In this document: positions 12,368-12,537 of the stretch, in pieces
Position numbering within the stretch: position 1 is the stretch's first letter
How the letters are laid out: every line of letters begins with the position of its first letter
Assembly (NCBI GenBank): GCA_002439555.1
Contig: DJOC01000051.1
Location: 9,188-21,724 of the forward strand
DNA: 12,537 nucleotides
Direction of reading: 5' to 3'
Source of the DNA: Caryophanales bacterium UBA6448
GTDB lineage: Bacteria > Bacillota_I > Bacilli_A > RF39 > UBA660
Notes under the pieces: generated by a model
Databases searched by the model: none
What the model saw: the letters and a program-made list of their open reading frames with translations, nothing else
What the model was told of the DNA's origin: nothing
Program-made: the position numbers and the translations under genes

Positions 12368-12537
12368 AAGACTTTTATTAAAATTATTTTTAAAGTATGA
12401 AGAAGTTTTTTTCGTGGGAGCAACTGATAAACTTCCACCGCCACTTTCTAAAGAGGAAGAACTTAAATATTTAGTTCTTGCTAAATCCGGAGATAATTAT
12501 GCAAAAGATAAACTTATTGAACATAATTTAAGATTAG
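12360..12537 (+). CDS. sigE: RNA polymerase sporulation sigma factor SigE (pro-sigma-E), 3'-truncated
   Basis: The first 59 residues of the mother-cell sigma factor, made as an inactive precursor. The N-terminal MFKRLLLKLFLKYEEVFFVG is the hydrophobic, membrane-associating pro-sequence that SpoIIGA removes; it is several residues shorter than in Bacillus. LPPPLSKEEELKYLVLAKSG and LIEHNLRL then match the start of sigma region 1.2-2 of SigE. AAAGGAGG (12346-12353) is well placed before ATG 12360. The gene runs off the window at base 12537. Position directly after spoIIGA makes SigE, not SigK, SigG or SigF, the clear choice. Confidence 0.95.
   Translation, partial: MFKRLLLKLFLKYEEVFFVGATDKLPPPLSKEEELKYLVLAKSGDNYAKDKLIEHNLRL

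Overview
This is a low-GC, spore-forming member of the Bacilli or a related Firmicute lineage; the very AT-rich codon use fits an uncultured gut RF39- or Erysipelotrichales-like organism, but the sequence does not fix the taxon. The code is standard: TGA ends several genes inside ATGA overlaps, and Trp is TGG. Both ends are cut, in lepA on the left and in sigE on the right.

Left block (1-3865, + strand): a tightly packed run of lepA, a small SpoIIID-like HTH protein, the radical-SAM heme chaperone hemW, a small membrane protein with a cadherin-like beta-sandwich, and a short GDPD-type phosphodiesterase. Starts and stops overlap or nearly touch, which suggests one operon.

Middle block (3862-8172) looks accessory. 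A membrane-anchored XRE-type regulator is divergent from a putative zinc metallopeptidase (HEIIH), which is translationally coupled to a protein of unknown function. After a terminator come a degenerate extended-SDR-like protein with a long extra C-terminus, a GNAT acetyltransferase, and a Fic protein cut off before its catalytic motif. Positions 8173-8581 hold no gene but contain a predicted ~80-nt RNA with its own promoter and terminator, a second terminator, a 36-bp direct repeat, and the ftsA promoter.

Right block (8582-12537): the conserved division and sporulation cluster ftsA, ftsZ, spoIIGA, sigE. FtsZ builds the division ring and FtsA tethers it to the membrane. SpoIIGA is the membrane protease that activates pro-sigma-E, encoded just after it. 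SpoIIGA's upstream region carries two Spo0A-box-like heptamers one helical turn apart.

The most interesting part is the 717-bp gap between ftsZ and spoIIGA. It holds a complete locus resembling a type I toxin-antitoxin system: a 34-residue hydrophobic peptide gene on the minus strand with a strong extended -10 promoter, and a convergent ~119-nt RNA overlapping its stop codon and whole 3' UTR. The two ends of the locus are inverted copies of one structured element, so the ends of the peptide mRNA can pair with each other, and the peptide gene's Shine-Dalgarno sequence can be sequestered. A second small RNA with the same promoter-to-start geometry, 5' hairpin and terminator follows, without a recognisable partner. 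No match to a described family could be made from sequence alone.
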